A DNA stretch of 64,000 nt from CAXBNB01 sp040151475 (GCF_040151475.1 NZ_JBDKWG010000144.1:130213-194212), one strand, 5' to 3'; numbered from the stretch's first letter, positions 8,931-18,885 are shown. Numbers and translations: made by a program. Notes: generated by a model from the sequence alone, not told the origin.

Positions 8931-11082
8931 TTTCCACTTCTACAAATTCCAAATCTATTGTACGACGGTTGATGTCCGTCTTGATCACTACCACTGTCAC
9001 TTTATCTCCCAGCGTAATTACTTTCCTATTTCTTTTTCCTACCAGACAATAATTTTTATCGTCGTACTCGTAGTAGTCATCATCCATATCGGATATGCGT
9101 ACCATACCCTCACATTTTGTTTCTGTTATTTCCACAAACACACCCCACTCTGTAATTCCTGAAACAATACCCTCAAATGGTTTGTTTTCCACAGAAGCCA
9201 TAAATTCTACTTGTTTGTACTTAATGGAAGCCCTTTCAGCATCAGCTGCACGTTTTTCTCTTTCTGATGAGTGCAAACACAACTCATTGTATTCTTTGGG
9301 ATCAGGAGATTTTTGCTTGTCGATGTAGTGCTGCAAAAGCCTGTGTACCATCACATCGGGATACCGCCTGATAGGTGAAGTAAAATGTGTGTAATGTGGA
9401 AATGCCAAACCAAAATGCATTTTTGGATCGGTGGTATATTTGGCTTTGGCCATAGACCGTATAGCCAACGATTCCAATACGTTTTGCTCGGGTTTTCCTT
9501 TGATGTCATCCATCAAAGTATTTAATGAACTGGATACTTTTCCTGGCACCATGTTGAGCTTGTGTCCAAAACGAACGGCAAATTTTGAGAATGCTTCCAA
9601 TTTTTCAGGATCAGGTGCATCATGTGTTCTGTAAACAAATGTATCTTCTCCTTTGTGCAAGCCGAATACATGCTCGGCGACATATTTATTGGCCAATAGC
9701 ATAAATTCCTCTACCAACTTATGTGCATCTTTTCTTTCCCTTGGAATAATTCCCAGGGGCTTGCCATTTTCATCGAGCTGAAATTTTACCTCAACGGTTT
9801 CGAAATTGATGGCTCCCTTGGCAAATCTTTGCTTCTTAAAAAGCTTTGCCAGAGCATTCAATGTGTTTATTTCTTTAGCGAAATCCCCTTCATTACTTTC
9901 AATTCTTTCTTGTGCTTCCTCATAGGCGAACCTCCTATCGGAATGAATCACTGTCCTTCCAAACCAATGTTTCTTGATTTCCGCTTCAGGCGTAATTTCG
10001 AAAACTGCTGCAAAAGTCAGCTTGTCTTCATTTGGTCGTAGAGAACAAACACCGTTTGACAGTTTTTCAGGAAGCATTGGAATAGTCCTGTCCACCAGAT
10101 ATACCGAAGTAGCTCTTTCTACAGCTTCTTTATCCAAAATAGAACCAGGCTTTACATAATGAGATACATCTGCTATATGAACCCCAATTTCAAAATTACC
10201 ATTCTTTAATTTTTTAAGAGAAATGGCATCATCAAAATCTTTGGCATCTACCGGGTCAATAGTAAAAGTGGTGGTTTTCCTAAAATCCTTTCTTTTCTTG
10301 ATCTCATCCTCTTCAATCAATTCAGGAATTTTTTCTGCTTCCTGCTCTATATGGGAAGGGAATCTAAATGGCAAATCGAATTCGGCCATGATAGAATGAA
10401 TTTCCGTTTCATTTTCTCCGGCTTTCCCAAGGATTTCTTTCACCTCACCAATAGGGTTTTTATTTGATCCGCCATGCCATTCTTTTATCTTAACAATTAC
10501 CTTATCGTTGTGTTTGGCCTTCCCGATTTTTTCAGGATAAACAAATACATCAATGTGTATCTTTCTATTGTCGGGGACAACAAACGCATATCGGGGCATG
10601 ATTTCAATACGTCCTACAAATTCCTTCTTTTTTCGTTCAACAATGTCAATAACCTTTCCCTCTACCTTTTTGCCGTTTCTACTTGCTTTTAGTTGGACAG
10701 ATACAATGTCTCCGTCAATTGCGGATTTGAGATCTTCTGTTTTTACCCAGATATCCTCTTCTGCATCTTCAGATATCACATAAGCAAACCTCTTGTTTAC
10801 ATGATCTACTCTGCCTACAATACTGACAGCCTCCGCCTTGCTGCGGAAAGAATTATTACGGAGCTTCAATATTTCATTGTCATCCGCCATGTCCATCACT
10901 ACATTAAAAGCCAGTTCTTTTGATTGTAGATCACGAATTCCTGTTTTGTTTATTATTTGTCTTATTGAAAATGTCTGTCCCGGATTGGTCTCAAACAATT
11001 GTCTTATTTTTTGTTGAATAAATTCAACCGAAAGTGTTTTTTTCGCTTTGAATTTATTCCCTCTTGATTTCTTTTTTGCCAT
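8893..11082 (-). CDS. rnr: ribonuclease R
   Basis: 729 residues, standard for RNase R. Order: N-terminal winged-helix/lysine-rich region (~1-70), cold-shock-like OB domains (~75-230), RNB catalytic domain (~265-590) with the metal-binding IDPVDAKDFDDAISL motif, and a C-terminal S1 domain (~635-715; FEGIVSGITEWGVFVEI). This 3'-5' exoribonuclease degrades structured RNA, matures small RNAs and works with trans-translation. It overlaps the polyprenyl synthetase gene by 38 bp at its 3' end. Confidence 0.97.
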   Translation of the reverse strand: MAKKKSRGNKFKAKKTLSVEFIQQKIRQLFETNPGQTFSIRQIINKTGIRDLQSKELAFNVVMDMADDNEILKLRNNSFRSKAEAVSIVGRVDHVNKRFAYVISEDAEEDIWVKTEDLKSAIDGDIVSVQLKASRNGKKVEGKVIDIVERKKKEFVGRIEIMPRYAFVVPDNRKIHIDVFVYPEKIGKAKHNDKVIVKIKEWHGGSNKNPIGEVKEILGKAGENETEIHSIMAEFDLPFRFPSHIEQEAEKIPELIEEDEIKKRKDFRKTTTFTIDPVDAKDFDDAISLKKLKNGNFEIGVHIADVSHYVKPGSILDKEAVERATSVYLVDRTIPMLPEKLSNGVCSLRPNEDKLTFAAVFEITPEAEIKKHWFGRTVIHSDRRFAYEEAQERIESNEGDFAKEINTLNALAKLFKKQRFAKGAINFETVEVKFQLDENGKPLGIIPRERKDAHKLVEEFMLLANKYVAEHVFGLHKGEDTFVYRTHDAPDPEKLEAFSKFAVRFGHKLNMVPGKVSSSLNTLMDDIKGKPEQNVLESLAIRSMAKAKYTTDPKMHFGLAFPHYTHFTSPIRRYPDVMVHRLLQHYIDKQKSPDPKEYNELCLHSSEREKRAADAERASIKYKQVEFMASVENKPFEGIVSGITEWGVFVEITETKCEGMVRISDMDDDYYEYDDKNYCLVGKRNRKVITLGDKVTVVVIKTDINRRTIDLEFVEVENEDEPEYRHISF

Positions 11083-11115
11083 GTTAATTTTTGTCGTGTA
11101 GAATTTCGAAAGGAA

Positions 11116-12702
11116 TCACGACTGTAATACTAATTTCGAAGTGACAGGATTATCCTGATGATTGATTATTTGCTGTGTGCTGTTTTGTTCTATGATTTCC
11201 CCCTGATGCATCACCATCACTCTTTCCGCCACAAATTTAATGACAGAAAAATCATGGGAGATAAAAATGTAAGTTAAGTTTAATTTATTTCTCAAAGCCA
11301 CCAGCAATTCCAGAATCTCCAATTTGACCGAAGCGTCCAGTGAGGAGACGGCTTCATCGAATATGATTAATTGGGGGTTAGCTGCCAGTGCTTTAGCAAT
11401 ACAAACTCTCTGCTTTTCTCCCCCTGACAAATGATGTGGCAACCTATCCATCAAATCGTGATCAAGGTTGACCATGTCAAATAAAACAGATGTCTGGTCT
11501 TTGTTGTAGCTGCCGTTGTATTTTAGTTTGTTGGTAACTAAGACCTCTTCAACGGCCTTTCCCACTTTTTGTTTTGGGCTTAGTGCCAATCCTGGATTTT
11601 GAAACACCATTTGGATATCACCTTTCGCCATTTTATTCCCCATAAAGTCAATAGAACCCGAACTGCTTTTGAGCAACCCCGCAAGACACCAGGCAAGCGA
11701 ACTTTTTCCACTTCCTGACTCACCAAGAATTCCCAATGTTTCACCTTTTTGAATGGAAAAGCTGGCATTCTTTAATGCATGTAATTTTTTATTGAAAAAA
11801 ACCGACCGACCACCTGAAGAAACATGGTGGATATTTAGGTTGGTTACAGTGAGAAATGGTTCTTCCAGCTTTTCTTGCCTCTCAGTTATGCTTCTATTTG
11901 CTAATTTTTCACTGTTGAGAAATAGTTTTTGAGTGTATTCACTTTTCTCATCAGAGCTAAAATTTGCAGTGTCAATGGCATCTACCATCTTTCCTTTGCT
12001 CATTACAAGGATTCTATCAGAATGATCCAGTGCCAACGACAGGTCATGGGAAATAAGCACAATGGACATTCCTTTACTTTCACATAACACTTGAAGGTAT
12101 TCCAAAATAATCTGTTTGGAAGCAATGTCCAAAGAAGAAGTTGGTTCATCTGCAACCAACAGCGCAGGGTTTCTGATGGTAGCCATTACCAACATCACCC
12201 GCTGGCATTCTCCCCCTGACAATTGGTTGGAGTAGGAATTATATATCTTCTCAGGAGTTGCAAATCCAACCTTTCCCAATTCCTCCAAAATATGTTTTAC
12301 TGCTTCCTTTTTATCCAGGCCATCATCTAACAGCATGGCTTCCAATATTTGATGTCCGCATTTCATAACAGGATTCAAATAAAGGGTTGGTTCTTGAAAA
12401 AGCATGCTAAAAGTCTTGCCTCTCAGTGGATTTAGTTCATTTAATGAACTAATAGACAATTGCTGCTCTTTTTCGATATTGATGGATTGAAAAGTTGTGA
12501 CCGCTTTTTCATCATTGATATTCAACAAAACACGTCCCAAAGTAGTTTTCCCTGAGCCTGTTTCCCCCACTATAGCCAAACGTTCACCTCTGTATATTGA
12601 AAAGCTGACATCTCTTAAGGCACATTGTTCGATGTTTTTCGCTTCATAACGAACCGTTAAACCCTGAATGCGAATAAGTGGTGAATTTTTTCCAGAATCC
12701 AT
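11116..12702 (-). CDS. ABC transporter ATP-binding protein with two NBDs (Dpp/Opp type)
   Basis: 528 residues comprising two complete ATPase domains. The first has Walker A GETGSGKTT, signature LSGGECQRV and Walker B LLVADEPTSSLD; the second has Walker A GESGSGKSS, signature LSGGEKQRV and Walker B LIIFDEAVSSLD. The arrangement equals a DppD-DppF fusion, as in YejF-type proteins that power uptake of peptides or nickel. No permease or binding protein is adjacent, so it must pair with subunits encoded elsewhere. The next gene upstream on this strand (exonuclease) stops only six bases before the ATG at 12702, suggesting an operon of unrelated functions. Confidence 0.92.
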   Translation of the reverse strand: MDSGKNSPLIRIQGLTVRYEAKNIEQCALRDVSFSIYRGERLAIVGETGSGKTTLGRVLLNINDEKAVTTFQSINIEKEQQLSISSLNELNPLRGKTFSMLFQEPTLYLNPVMKCGHQILEAMLLDDGLDKKEAVKHILEELGKVGFATPEKIYNSYSNQLSGGECQRVMLVMATIRNPALLVADEPTSSLDIASKQIILEYLQVLCESKGMSIVLISHDLSLALDHSDRILVMSKGKMVDAIDTANFSSDEKSEYTQKLFLNSEKLANRSITERQEKLEEPFLTVTNLNIHHVSSGGRSVFFNKKLHALKNASFSIQKGETLGILGESGSGKSSLAWCLAGLLKSSSGSIDFMGNKMAKGDIQMVFQNPGLALSPKQKVGKAVEEVLVTNKLKYNGSYNKDQTSVLFDMVNLDHDLMDRLPHHLSGGEKQRVCIAKALAANPQLIIFDEAVSSLDASVKLEILELLVALRNKLNLTYIFISHDFSVIKFVAERVMVMHQGEIIEQNSTQQIINHQDNPVTSKLVLQS

Positions 12703-12708
12703 TTAATA

Positions 12709-13428
12709 TCAATTCACAAAATGAATCCTATCGGGAGGTAGGATTTCTATTCCTTTTAATCGGAGAAATAGTTGAGCCGTAGCTTCCACATCTCTGTTGC
12801 AATATTTTGCTATTTTTTCCAGATCATTTTCCTGATAGTAAACTGTAGAGACCATACTACCATCCATGTCCTCCTTGGGTGAAGGGATATCGAGAATGGC
12901 CGTAAGCAATTCCAGCGACGTAAAACTCTTTCGGTCACCAAATTTCCATAATTCCATGGTGTCGATGTGTCCGACTTCCCAGGGTTTTTTACCAGAGAGT
13001 TGAAGAAAACCCGGAATGTCTATCCTGTTGACCACCATACGCCTTGCCATATACGGAAAGTCAAATTCCTTTCCATTGTGTGCGCATAGCTTGATTTTCT
13101 GTTCATCCAGTTTTTTGTTTATTGTTTGAATGAATTCTTCCAAAAGTGCTTTTTCATCGTCGTTGTAGAGTGCCTTAATCCGTAAGTTGAGATTCCCTTC
13201 TTTATCAGTATAAAAGACGCCAATGGAAATGACTACCACTTTGCCAAACTCTGAGTAAATCCCAGCCCTTTCGGCATACAATTCCTCAGCACTCATTTCC
13301 TCATCATTTTTCAGGTAGATGGATTTCTTCACCCATAAATTTTGCATCCTTTCTGACAAGTCAGAAAAAGTTGGCTTCTCCGAAACCGTCTCAATGTCAA
13401 TGAATATTAGGTTTTTTAAAAATTTCAT
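12709..13428 (-). CDS. 3'-5' exonuclease, DEDD superfamily (PolB-like)
   Basis: 239 residues from the ATG at 13428; a TTG two codons upstream (13434) is an alternative. The RNase H-like exonuclease core shows ExoI FIDIETVSE (DxE), ExoII LCAHNGKEFDFPYMARR (NxxxFD) and ExoIII IAKYCNRDVEATAQLF (YxxxD). This group, common in Bacteroidota, resembles the proofreading domain of family-B DNA polymerases (predicted 3'-5' exonuclease related to PolB). The in vivo substrate is unknown. The gene is followed six bases downstream by the two-NBD ABC ATPase. Confidence 0.9.
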   Translation of the reverse strand: MKFLKNLIFIDIETVSEKPTFSDLSERMQNLWVKKSIYLKNDEEMSAEELYAERAGIYSEFGKVVVISIGVFYTDKEGNLNLRIKALYNDDEKALLEEFIQTINKKLDEQKIKLCAHNGKEFDFPYMARRMVVNRIDIPGFLQLSGKKPWEVGHIDTMELWKFGDRKSFTSLELLTAILDIPSPKEDMDGSMVSTVYYQENDLEKIAKYCNRDVEATAQLFLRLKGIEILPPDRIHFVN

Positions 13429-13443
13429 AGTCAAATATTTTGA

Positions 13444-13480
13444 GTCATTGCGAGGCAGTCTGTTTGAACGGACAGGCTAC
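13444..13480. repeat. short hairpin repeat, REP-like candidate
   Basis: A GTCATTGCGAGGCAGTCTG segment runs into a hairpin with arms AGTCTGT (13457-13463) and ACAGGCT (13472-13478), containing one G-T pair. It resembles the GTCATTTCGACGAAGGAG arms of the palindrome at 60732. Such GTCATTGCGAGG/GTCATTTCGACG sequences recur as intergenic palindromes in Bacteroidota. Confidence 0.45.
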
Positions 13481-13529
13481 TTATTTCTATGTCTAAATTT
13501 GTGATTACTAATTGTCTATGTAATGTTAA

Positions 13530-14426
13530 TCAATTCACTTCAGCTTTTTTCTTCCAATACCTCATCAAACCAGCAACACTCATCCAAGAAGGATTGGCTG
13601 CTTCATACAGTTGAATGTCCTTATCATTTAAACTAACCTTTTTCAACTGTCCTGCCACATGCTGCATAAACTGTGGCACCATTTCTTCATTGGTTTCACC
13701 AGCTTCCCAATGCGATTTTATCCATGCCGACCAATCGTCCAGCATTGCTTCCAGTTCATTAAAATGTTGGTCTATGTTTTCAATTTTGTCGTAGTGAGTC
13801 AGGTACAGTTGCTTCGGGTTCAATCGCCTTAAAATGGCGATCGAATTTTTCCAATCTTCAATATTGATATCCGGTGGGGGGCAGGGAGGCACAACGATTC
13901 CCTGATCAATTTTTACTCCGGCAACATCTCCGGTAAAGACCACATCATCTAGCTGCCAGGCAATATGATGCCTGGCATGGCCAGGCGTATGCCAGCTTTT
14001 TAAAGCCACATCTCCAATTTCGATTACCTCTTCATCTCCCACTTCTACCAACTGCTTTACAGGAATTTTTTTCATCTGTCCCCACAGTTCATCCATTTTG
14101 TCTCCATAGATACGAGTGGCAGATTCCATCAACCTAGACGGATCTTCCATGTTTTTCGCCCCAAAAGGATGGACATAAATTTTTGCGCCATGCTCAGCGA
14201 ATACCCAGGCAGCTCCGGCATGATCCAGGTGTATATGGGTAAGAAAAACATGCTTGATATCCTCAATCTTATATCCATGTACAGCCAGTTCATTTTCCAT
14301 TGCTTTTATGGTAGAATGTGGCCCAGTCTCTATCAATATTGGTCCTTCAGAAGATTCAATCAAAAAAGAGGCAATGGTGTGGGGTAGATTCAGAAACTGG
14401 AGATCTAGTACATGGATTTTACTCAT
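13530..14426 (-). CDS. MBL fold metallo-hydrolase
   Basis: 298 residues. The metallo-beta-lactamase fold is shown by the zinc motif FLTHIHLDHAGA (HxHxDH, ~60-71), a further histidine in SWHTPGHARHHIAW (~147-160), and the aspartate in VVFTGDVAGV. A helical C-terminal tail (~215-298) completes the usual length for glyoxalase-II-like or lactonase-like members. The substrate cannot be assigned. The gene stands alone on this strand, divergent from yaaA, with an intergenic region of about 200 nt. Confidence 0.92.
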   Translation of the reverse strand: MSKIHVLDLQFLNLPHTIASFLIESSEGPILIETGPHSTIKAMENELAVHGYKIEDIKHVFLTHIHLDHAGAAWVFAEHGAKIYVHPFGAKNMEDPSRLMESATRIYGDKMDELWGQMKKIPVKQLVEVGDEEVIEIGDVALKSWHTPGHARHHIAWQLDDVVFTGDVAGVKIDQGIVVPPCPPPDINIEDWKNSIAILRRLNPKQLYLTHYDKIENIDQHFNELEAMLDDWSAWIKSHWEAGETNEEMVPQFMQHVAGQLKKVSLNDKDIQLYEAANPSWMSVAGLMRYWKKKAEVN

Positions 14427-14629
14427 AAATAGGAGATTAGACTTTAAACAAATATCCTAACTAAAAGAGGCAAAAACAAACTATACCGGGATTAGAAGAA
14501 TAGGTTAGTAAATATCCTTACCCTAGATTTTTACTTGAAAAGGGATTGGAGTTTTTAGGGTTATCTCCAAAATATTTTTCTATCACCTGTTGTTTCCGTT
14601 ATTTTTACTTTTCATTATCTAATTCATCT

Positions 14630-15391
14630 ATGCTGCTACTTATTTCCCCAGCCAAGTCCGTTGATTTCGAATCTCCAGCGAATACTTCTATTGCTACTCA
14701 ACCTGATTTTGTGGCTGAATCCACAAGGCTGATTAAAAAGATGGGGACTTTTTCTCGTAAAAAAGTGGGTGAATTGATGAGCATCAGCCCCGAACTTGCC
14801 GCACTTAATGTTGATCGCTATCAGAAGTGGACTCCAGAGCCAAAAAAAGAAGATACAAAGCAGGCATTACTGGCTTTTAATGGTGAAGTTTTCAGAGGGC
14901 TGAATGCCAAAGAAATGAATGAAGGAGACTTACAGTTTGCACAGGATCACCTGCGAATATTGTCAGGGCTGTACGGGTTGCTGCGACCATTGGATTTGAT
15001 TCAGCCCTATCGCCTGGAGATGGGCACCAGGCTCAAGTACTACAGTTACAACAATCTTTACCAATTTTGGGGTGATAAAATCACCAAGAGAATCAATGCT
15101 GATTTGGGTGAATCAAAATGTGTGGTAAATCTGGCCTCCACGGAATATTATAAATCGGTACTAGAACCGAAACTCAAGGTTAATGTGATTACGCCAATCT
15201 TCAAAGATTTTAGTAAAGGAGAATACAGAGTGCTTATGACTTACGCCAAAAACGCACGGGGAGTGATGGCCAACTACATTATTAAAAATCGCATCACCGA
15301 GCCGGAACGGATGAAGTCATTCAATGAAAATGGCTATGTATTCGATCCTTCCCTGTCAGACGAATCGAATTGGGTCTTTACCAGAGGCTAG
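14630..15391 (+). CDS. yaaA: YaaA family peroxide stress protein
   Basis: 253 residues from the ATG at 14630, preferred because family members begin MLLLISPAKS; the frame is open 28 codons further upstream but that extension does not resemble the family. Conserved features include SPAKSVDFESP, QALLAFNGEVFRGL, LRILSGLYGLLRPLD, YRLEMGT, and YAKNARGVMANYII. YaaA (DUF328) limits intracellular free iron and protects DNA and proteins during peroxide stress in E. coli. Single gene; the next gene on this strand starts 60 nt later. Confidence 0.93.
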   Translation: MLLLISPAKSVDFESPANTSIATQPDFVAESTRLIKKMGTFSRKKVGELMSISPELAALNVDRYQKWTPEPKKEDTKQALLAFNGEVFRGLNAKEMNEGDLQFAQDHLRILSGLYGLLRPLDLIQPYRLEMGTRLKYYSYNNLYQFWGDKITKRINADLGESKCVVNLASTEYYKSVLEPKLKVNVITPIFKDFSKGEYRVLMTYAKNARGVMANYIIKNRITEPERMKSFNENGYVFDPSLSDESNWVFTRG

Positions 15392-15451
15392 TTTCAGGAC
15401 GGAAATTTCTTTCTTTCTTATTCCCATAAACATTCGCTACTTTAGACCACC

Positions 15452-16288
15452 ATGTGGACATACATAGCAATCGGATTTGGAATTTATATACTGATTTCCA
15501 CTATTGTATTTTTTGTGCAGGAATACTTCATGTTTCATCCTGAAAAGCTCCCGGAAGATTTCGAATACAGGTTTGACGTGCCTTTCGAAGAACATTTTTT
15601 TGATGTGGAAGAAGGGGTACGAATCAATGGACTTCACTTTAAGGTCAACAAACCAAAAGGCATAGTCATCTATTTTCATGGCAACACCCGAAGCATAAAG
15701 GGGTGGAGCAAATACGCCAAAGATTTTACCAGAAACGATTATGATGTGTTGATCATCGACTATCGTGGGTTTGGCAAAAGCACTGGAAAACGACAAGAAA
15801 AGGCCATGTACCGGGACAGTCAATACATCTACAATCAGGTGAGGGGCTGGTTTCCTGAAGATCAAATCATAATTTATGGAAGGTCGATGGGCTCAGGGTT
15901 TGCTGCAAAACTGGCATCCAAAAACAGGCCCAGAATGTTGATTCTGGATGCACCTTATTACAGCTTTTCACAGTTGACCAACAGATGGTTGTTTTTCTTG
16001 CCACTGTCAATTTTGCTTAAATTTCACATTCGTACGGACATCTGGATCAAATACGTGAGGTGTCCCGTTTACATTATTCATGGCACAAAAGACAGCCTCA
16101 TTCCCTACCGATCCAGCGTAAAGTTGAGGAAAGAAGCCCCATTGACCACAAGGCTAATCCCAATCCATGGAGGCAGACACAACGATCTGCCTACATTCAA
16201 AGAATACCACAACCATCTATCAGAAATACTCAACGACAAACACGATGTAATTTTTGACAAGGGTCTTCGAGATCATCTGGATTTTTAG
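15452..16288 (+). CDS. alpha/beta hydrolase, membrane-anchored (BEM46-like)
   Basis: 278 residues. An N-terminal membrane helix (~4-23, IAIGFGIYILISTIVFFVQE) is followed by an alpha/beta hydrolase core. The oxyanion-side YFHGNTRSIKGW motif, nucleophile elbow IIYGRSMGSG (GxSxG), acid region YIIHGTKDSLIP and catalytic histidine in IPIHGGRHNDLP make a complete Ser-Asp-His triad. The helix followed by FMFHPEKLPEDFEY is typical of the FrsA/BEM46-like subfamily. Substrate unknown. Confidence 0.92.
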   Translation: MWTYIAIGFGIYILISTIVFFVQEYFMFHPEKLPEDFEYRFDVPFEEHFFDVEEGVRINGLHFKVNKPKGIVIYFHGNTRSIKGWSKYAKDFTRNDYDVLIIDYRGFGKSTGKRQEKAMYRDSQYIYNQVRGWFPEDQIIIYGRSMGSGFAAKLASKNRPRMLILDAPYYSFSQLTNRWLFFLPLSILLKFHIRTDIWIKYVRCPVYIIHGTKDSLIPYRSSVKLRKEAPLTTRLIPIHGGRHNDLPTFKEYHNHLSEILNDKHDVIFDKGLRDHLDF

Positions 16289-16325
16289 TAACTTCATTTT
16301 GATAAAATTTTAGAATATAGTATTG

Positions 16326-16607
16326 ATGGAGTCATTTTTAAGTTTGCCACTTTTGGATAAGACCAGGGCATTGTATCTGGACGGCACTTTTGTAATTGAC
16401 ATCAGATATTACAAGTATAAAATCAACCTATACCTCTATGCAAATCATTATTTTGAAGTATTTATAAATGACAAAACCTCACAGATTGAAAAAATTGAAC
16501 CATTGCCTTTTGAATCTACCAGGCTAAAATTTTATGCTGATCAGCTGAAAATTGGCAGAAGCAAGATTCGGGAGAAAAGGGGATATTATAATACTGTCAG
16601 GTTGTGA
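16326..16607 (+). CDS. hypothetical protein
   Basis: 93 residues from the ATG at 16326 (a TTG one codon earlier is also open). No signal peptide or membrane segment. The sequence alternates charged and aromatic residues (YYKYKINLYLYANHYFEVFIND), suggesting a small beta-rich cytosolic protein, and ends in a basic tail. It lies 37 nt after the hydrolase gene on the same strand. No family is recognised, though similar small proteins occur in Cytophagales. Confidence 0.65.
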   Translation: MESFLSLPLLDKTRALYLDGTFVIDIRYYKYKINLYLYANHYFEVFINDKTSQIEKIEPLPFESTRLKFYADQLKIGRSKIREKRGYYNTVRL

Positions 16608-16673
16608 TAGTTCACATACCAATCGTAAAAATTTACAGGTCTAAAATTAGAAGCAAGATAAATATTACCTTCC

Positions 16674-17981
16674 CTAAATCTTCATCATAAACCATTTGGC
16701 CAATACCTTGTAATTCACTTTAGTGCCATGCATGAAAATACCTATGCGGTAAATCCTTCCGGCAAACCAGGTAGTCGCCAGAAAACCACCTACAACAGAT
16801 AGCATTGATGCCGCTATTTGCCAGATGGGTACGTCAAAAGGAATACGCATCATCATAACTACCGGGGCAGTAAAAGGAATAATGGAAGTCCATACAGCCA
16901 GTGATCCGTGAGGTTCTTTTAAGATGGCGGCAATGATTACCATGGAAAAAATCAGGGGAATAGTAATAGGTAGCATGAATTGCTGAGAATCAGCATCGCT
17001 ATCCACTGCCGATCCTACAGCAGCAAACAATGCTCCGTAAAGCAGATATCCTCCCAGAAAATAGAAAACAAAGCAGCCTATTACCAATGGGAAGTTGACC
17101 TTCTTAAGGGCATCAAATATTACATTTCCGGTATCTGCTTTTACCGGGGTTTTAATCGGCTGATTCTGAGCCAGAGATTCTATCTTGTCAGGTTCTACGT
17201 CCTTCAATAAAATGGCTGAACCCACAGAAACAATTCCGGTAGAAAGAGCTGTCCAAAGTAAAAATTGAGTCAGCCCAACTGCTCCCACTCCGATTATTTT
17301 TCCCATCATCAGTTGAAAAGGTTTTACCGATGAAATGATTACTTCTATTACTTTACTTGTTTTTTCTTCTATCACTCCTCTCATAATCTGTGCACCATAG
17401 AAGAAAATGAAAAAGTAAATTAAGAAAGCACTGATGTAGCCAACAGCAGAAGATGCTTCTGAACTACTTTCATTTTCGGTTCCTGCTTTAGACAGGTTAT
17501 AAGTACTAAGTTCTACTCTGGCTTTGAGTTGCTCAAGTTGTTCTTTTTCGATTCCTGAATTGATCAATTTGATGTTTTCCAGCTCTGTTCTGATCTTACC
17601 CTCTATTGTTTTTTCCAGGCTAAAACCGGGATTGTTGAATGAATAGAAAGATATTTCCGCCTTGTTGTTTATATCAATTTCAGGGATATAAAGTAATGAC
17701 ACTCCTTTATTGTTAATCAATTCTGCTTTGGCCTCTTCCAATGATTTGTGCGTCATTTCGAATTTAACAGAACCATTGTTTTCCATTTTTCCATCGAAAT
17801 ATCCGGACTCGTCCAATACCCAAATGACTTTCTGATCTGTGCTTTCTCTGGTCGCCAACCAGGTGGGCACTATGGCTATCCCGGCAAATAACAACGGTCC
17901 TAAAATGGTCATGATGATAAATGACTTTTTCCTGACACGACTCAAATATTCACGAGCGATTATTAAACCTATCTTACCCAT
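16674..17981 (-). CDS. ABC transporter permease, NatB/ABC-2 type
   Basis: 435 residues. One helix near the N-terminus (~20-42), a large extracytoplasmic loop (~45-185), then five to six helices (~190-420), the layout of ABC2_membrane_3/NatB proteins. The conserved GVIEEKTSKVIEVIISSVKP sequence precedes the second helix. With the upstream ATPase (8-bp overlap of coding regions) it forms an exporter; NatAB of Bacillus exports Na+, but other members export different substrates, so specificity is open. Confidence 0.92.
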   Translation of the reverse strand: MGKIGLIIAREYLSRVRKKSFIIMTILGPLLFAGIAIVPTWLATRESTDQKVIWVLDESGYFDGKMENNGSVKFEMTHKSLEEAKAELINNKGVSLLYIPEIDINNKAEISFYSFNNPGFSLEKTIEGKIRTELENIKLINSGIEKEQLEQLKARVELSTYNLSKAGTENESSSEASSAVGYISAFLIYFFIFFYGAQIMRGVIEEKTSKVIEVIISSVKPFQLMMGKIIGVGAVGLTQFLLWTALSTGIVSVGSAILLKDVEPDKIESLAQNQPIKTPVKADTGNVIFDALKKVNFPLVIGCFVFYFLGGYLLYGALFAAVGSAVDSDADSQQFMLPITIPLIFSMVIIAAILKEPHGSLAVWTSIIPFTAPVVMMMRIPFDVPIWQIAASMLSVVGGFLATTWFAGRIYRIGIFMHGTKVNYKVLAKWFMMKI

Positions 17982-18885
17982 TGTTTGAATTGGTTACTTG
18001 TGAAATAAAAATATCATTGATCGAAGGTATTTTTTCATTGGCTGATACAATCTCTACCTTATCGGCCAGGCTCCTCAGCAAGTCGTTAAGATTTTCTCTA
18101 CCTGGAATTTGTATTTCCGATCGAAAAATCTGATCATTCTCGGTAGAAGAAAGACAAGTATATCCATTCAACAATACGTCCAGATTTCCCCGGTGCTCTA
18201 TTATGAATGTATTGCTTCGAAATTGATTGCGAATTTCATTCTTTGGGCCATTCAATATAGTAGTCGCATCGTGAATCAAACAGATATGATCACAAAGTTC
18301 CTCCACAGATTCCATTCTGTGAGTGGAGAAAATTATGGTAGTTCCCTCATCTCTCAATTGCAAAATTTCGTCTTTGATTAAATTGGCATTGACCGGATCA
18401 AAACCTGAAAAAGGTTCATCTAAAATGATGAGTTGAGGCTTGTGCATCACCGTAGCGATAAACTGTACTTTCTGCTGCATCCCTTTCGAAAGGTCTTCCA
18501 CATTTTTATGATACCAGGAGGAGATATCCAGTTTTTCAAACCATTCTTTAATAATCCTGACAGCATCAGATTTGGCCATTCCTTTGAGTCTGGCCAGATA
18601 TACCAATTGCTCTGCCACCTTCATCTTTTTGTAGAGCCCTCTTTCCTCCGGTAAATAACCCATAGCTCTGACGTGATCGGGTTCAAGTGGTTTACCATTG
18701 AAAATGATTTCACCCGCATCCGGCATGATAATGTTGGTGATAATCCGGATCAGGGTGGTTTTTCCAGCTCCATTGGGACCCAGGAGTCCAAAAATACTGT
18801 TCTGAGGAATATTCAGGTGGATATCTTTCAGAGCCTGGTGATCTCCGTAAGACTTACTTATTCCTCTTATACTGAGAATGTCCAA
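17974..18885 (-). CDS. ABC transporter ATP-binding protein, NatA-like
   Basis: 303 residues. One nucleotide-binding domain (~1-225): Walker A GLLGPNGAGKTT, signature DLSKGMQQKVQF (LSKGM variant, common in ABC-2 exporters) and Walker B LIILDEPFSGFDP; a DUF4162-like tail (~225-300) is typical of NatA/CcmA-type ATPases. The first codon is TTG at 18885, since no in-frame ATG fits and the family motif begins almost immediately. It overlaps the permease gene by eight bases, indicating translational coupling. Confidence 0.92.
   Translation of the reverse strand: MDILSIRGISKSYGDHQALKDIHLNIPQNSIFGLLGPNGAGKTTLIRIITNIIMPDAGEIIFNGKPLEPDHVRAMGYLPEERGLYKKMKVAEQLVYLARLKGMAKSDAVRIIKEWFEKLDISSWYHKNVEDLSKGMQQKVQFIATVMHKPQLIILDEPFSGFDPVNANLIKDEILQLRDEGTTIIFSTHRMESVEELCDHICLIHDATTILNGPKNEIRNQFRSNTFIIEHRGNLDVLLNGYTCLSSTENDQIFRSEIQIPGRENLNDLLRSLADKVEIVSANEKIPSINDIFISQVTNSNNG

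Noticed and set aside
13434..13529. Possible small gene between the exonuclease and MBL genes
   Set aside because: Only 95 bases, dominated by a REP-like hairpin, with no open frame of use.
14546..14629. Extended N-terminus for YaaA
   Set aside because: The extra 28 codons do not match the family, which begins at MLLLISPAKS.
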